From assembly GCA_002299895.1 (NCBI GenBank), contig DBOC01000009.1:62001-126000 (forward strand): a stretch of 64,000 bases of DNA. Reading direction: 5' to 3'. Made by a program: the position numbers and the translations under genes. Of this stretch, positions 63,039 to 64,000 are shown piece after piece. The stretch comes from Sphingomonadales bacterium UBA656. GTDB taxonomy: Bacteria; Pseudomonadota; Alphaproteobacteria; Sphingomonadales; Sphingomonadaceae. The notes under the pieces are model-generated. The model was given only the letters and a program-made list of their open reading frames with translations, searched no databases and was not told where the DNA came from. Every line of letters starts with the position of its first letter. Within the stretch, counting starts at the first letter, position 1.

Positions 63039-64000
63039 ATGGATTTCGATCTCAACGACAAGCAAACATATTGGCGGGACCGTATCCGCGACCATAATGA
63101 ACGCTTCCTGCGTCCACGCGTTGCCGATTATTATGCCGAACAGGCCGTGGGCGACCGCTGGAAAGTGCTGCAGGTCGTTGAGGAAGAAAAGGCACGCGCC
63201 AAGGCTGCGGGTCTTTGGAACTTGTTCATGCCGCCCACCTCGGGCCGCGTGCATGTCGATGACAGCGTAGCATTTGACGGCCCTGGCCTTTCCAACATGG
63301 AATATGCCCTGTGCGCCGAAGAAATGGGCCGCATCGGCTTTGCATCCGAAGTCTATAACTGTTCGGCGCCAGACACCGGCAATATGGAAGTGTTCCTGCG
63401 TTACGGCACGGCAGAGCAAAAAGAAAAATGGATGATCCCGTTGATGAACGGCGAAATCCGTTCGGCCTTTTTGATGACCGAGCCAGCCGTTGCCTCGTCA
63501 GATGCAACCAACATCGAAACATCGATTCGCCGTGAAGGCGACGAATATGTCTTGAATGGCGTGAAATGGTGGTCATCCGGTGCAGGGGACCCGCGCTGCA
63601 AAATCGCGATTGTCATGGGCAAGACCGATTTCGAAGCCAAGCGCCACGCGCAGCAGTCGATGGTGCTGATGGAACTCGATTCCCCCGGCGTAAAGATACT
63701 GCGTCACCTTCCGGTGTTCGGCTATGACGACGCGCCGCATGGTCATATGGAAATCGAATTGAAGGATGTCCGTATTCCGGCATCGAATATGTTGCTGGGC
63801 GAAGGCCGCGGCTTCGAAATCGCGCAAGGGCGCCTTGGACCAGGCCGTATCCACCATTGCATGCGCACCATTGGTACCGCCGAAGAAGCGCTGGAGAAAA
63901 TGTGCAAGCGCCTGCAATCGCGCGTCGCCTTTGGCAAGACCGTTGCCGAGCACAGCGTCTGGGAAGAGCGCATTGCCCGTGCCCGTATCGACATTGAAAT
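63039..64000 (+). CDS. Acyl-CoA dehydrogenase, ACAD10/11-like, 5' part (runs off right edge)
   Basis: The first 320 residues of a third acyl-CoA dehydrogenase, open to the edge. AGAGG precedes ATG 63039. Visible segments: MDFDLNDKQTYWRDRIRDHN, NLFMPPTSG, NMEVFLRYGTAEQKEKW, the FAD-site FLMTEPAVASSDATNIET, VLNGVKWWSSGAGD and GPGRIHHCMRTIG. The last is typical of the ACAD10/11 group, distinct from the two minus-strand ACADs. The catalytic region is beyond the window. It is co-transcribed with the MFS gene. Confidence 0.95.
   Translation, partial: MDFDLNDKQTYWRDRIRDHNERFLRPRVADYYAEQAVGDRWKVLQVVEEEKARAKAAGLWNLFMPPTSGRVHVDDSVAFDGPGLSNMEYALCAEEMGRIGFASEVYNCSAPDTGNMEVFLRYGTAEQKEKWMIPLMNGEIRSAFLMTEPAVASSDATNIETSIRREGDEYVLNGVKWWSSGAGDPRCKIAIVMGKTDFEAKRHAQQSMVLMELDSPGVKILRHLPVFGYDDAPHGHMEIELKDVRIPASNMLLGEGRGFEIAQGRLGPGRIHHCMRTIGTAEEALEKMCKRLQSRVAFGKTVAEHSVWEERIARARIDIE

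Overview
The window is a chromosomal core segment of an alphaproteobacterium, most likely a member of the Sphingomonadales close to Sphingorhabdus/Sphingopyxis. This rests on the protein families and their order (FYDLN-acid protein, aroA, cmk, rpsA, ihfB; tamA-tamB; nadD-rsfS-rlmH-S41 peptidase; a COQ4/COQ7-type ubiquinone pathway; an FzlA-like GST-fold protein). I see no plasmid, prophage, insertion sequence, CRISPR array or rRNA operon. Coding density is high and most genes are ordinary housekeeping genes.

Layout. 1-8.7 kb: 5' part of obgE, tRNA-Ala(GGC), the aroA-cmk-rpsA-ihfB run, tRNA-Leu(UAA), yifB and an FzlA-like gene. 8.5-15.2 kb: the tamA-tamB outer-membrane assembly operon, ending in a small translationally coupled lipoprotein, beside tRNA-Leu(CAG). 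15.4-23.3 kb: an NDUFA9-like protein, uppP, and glutamate synthase (gltD before gltB). 23.4-31.2 kb: a DUF885 metallopeptidase, coq7, dsbB, then a minus-strand run proA-nadD-rsfS-rlmH-S41 protease. 31.4-36 kb: a LytM peptidase/bactofilin pair, glnK-amtB behind a consensus sigma-54 promoter, and a phosphodiesterase. 36-43 kb: tldD, tgt-glnE, a peroxiredoxin and a second LytM protein. 43-53 kb: erpA-like, xth, a TetR regulator, guaA, panB, a YfgM-like protein, bamB and der. 53-58 kb: a DUF418 membrane protein, coq4 and purL. 58-64 kb: an acyl-CoA catabolic module (SDR, three acyl-CoA dehydrogenases, a GPH-type MFS transporter) that runs off the right edge.

Functional themes. Nitrogen assimilation is spread over three loci (gltDB, glnK-amtB, glnE). 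Envelope biogenesis is represented by tamAB, bamB, yfgM, uppP, two LytM proteins and bactofilin. Ubiquinone synthesis is represented by coq7 and coq4. The acyl-CoA module is the only clearly accessory region.

Non-coding structure is the most interesting part. Four intergenic copies of a paired-hairpin (BIME-like) repeat show compensatory base changes. Two unlinked minus-strand hairpin/terminator structures carry C/U-rich, anti-Shine-Dalgarno-like loops and look like related small RNAs. There is also a GGGTCAG direct repeat/hairpin and several well-formed palindromes that look like operators.
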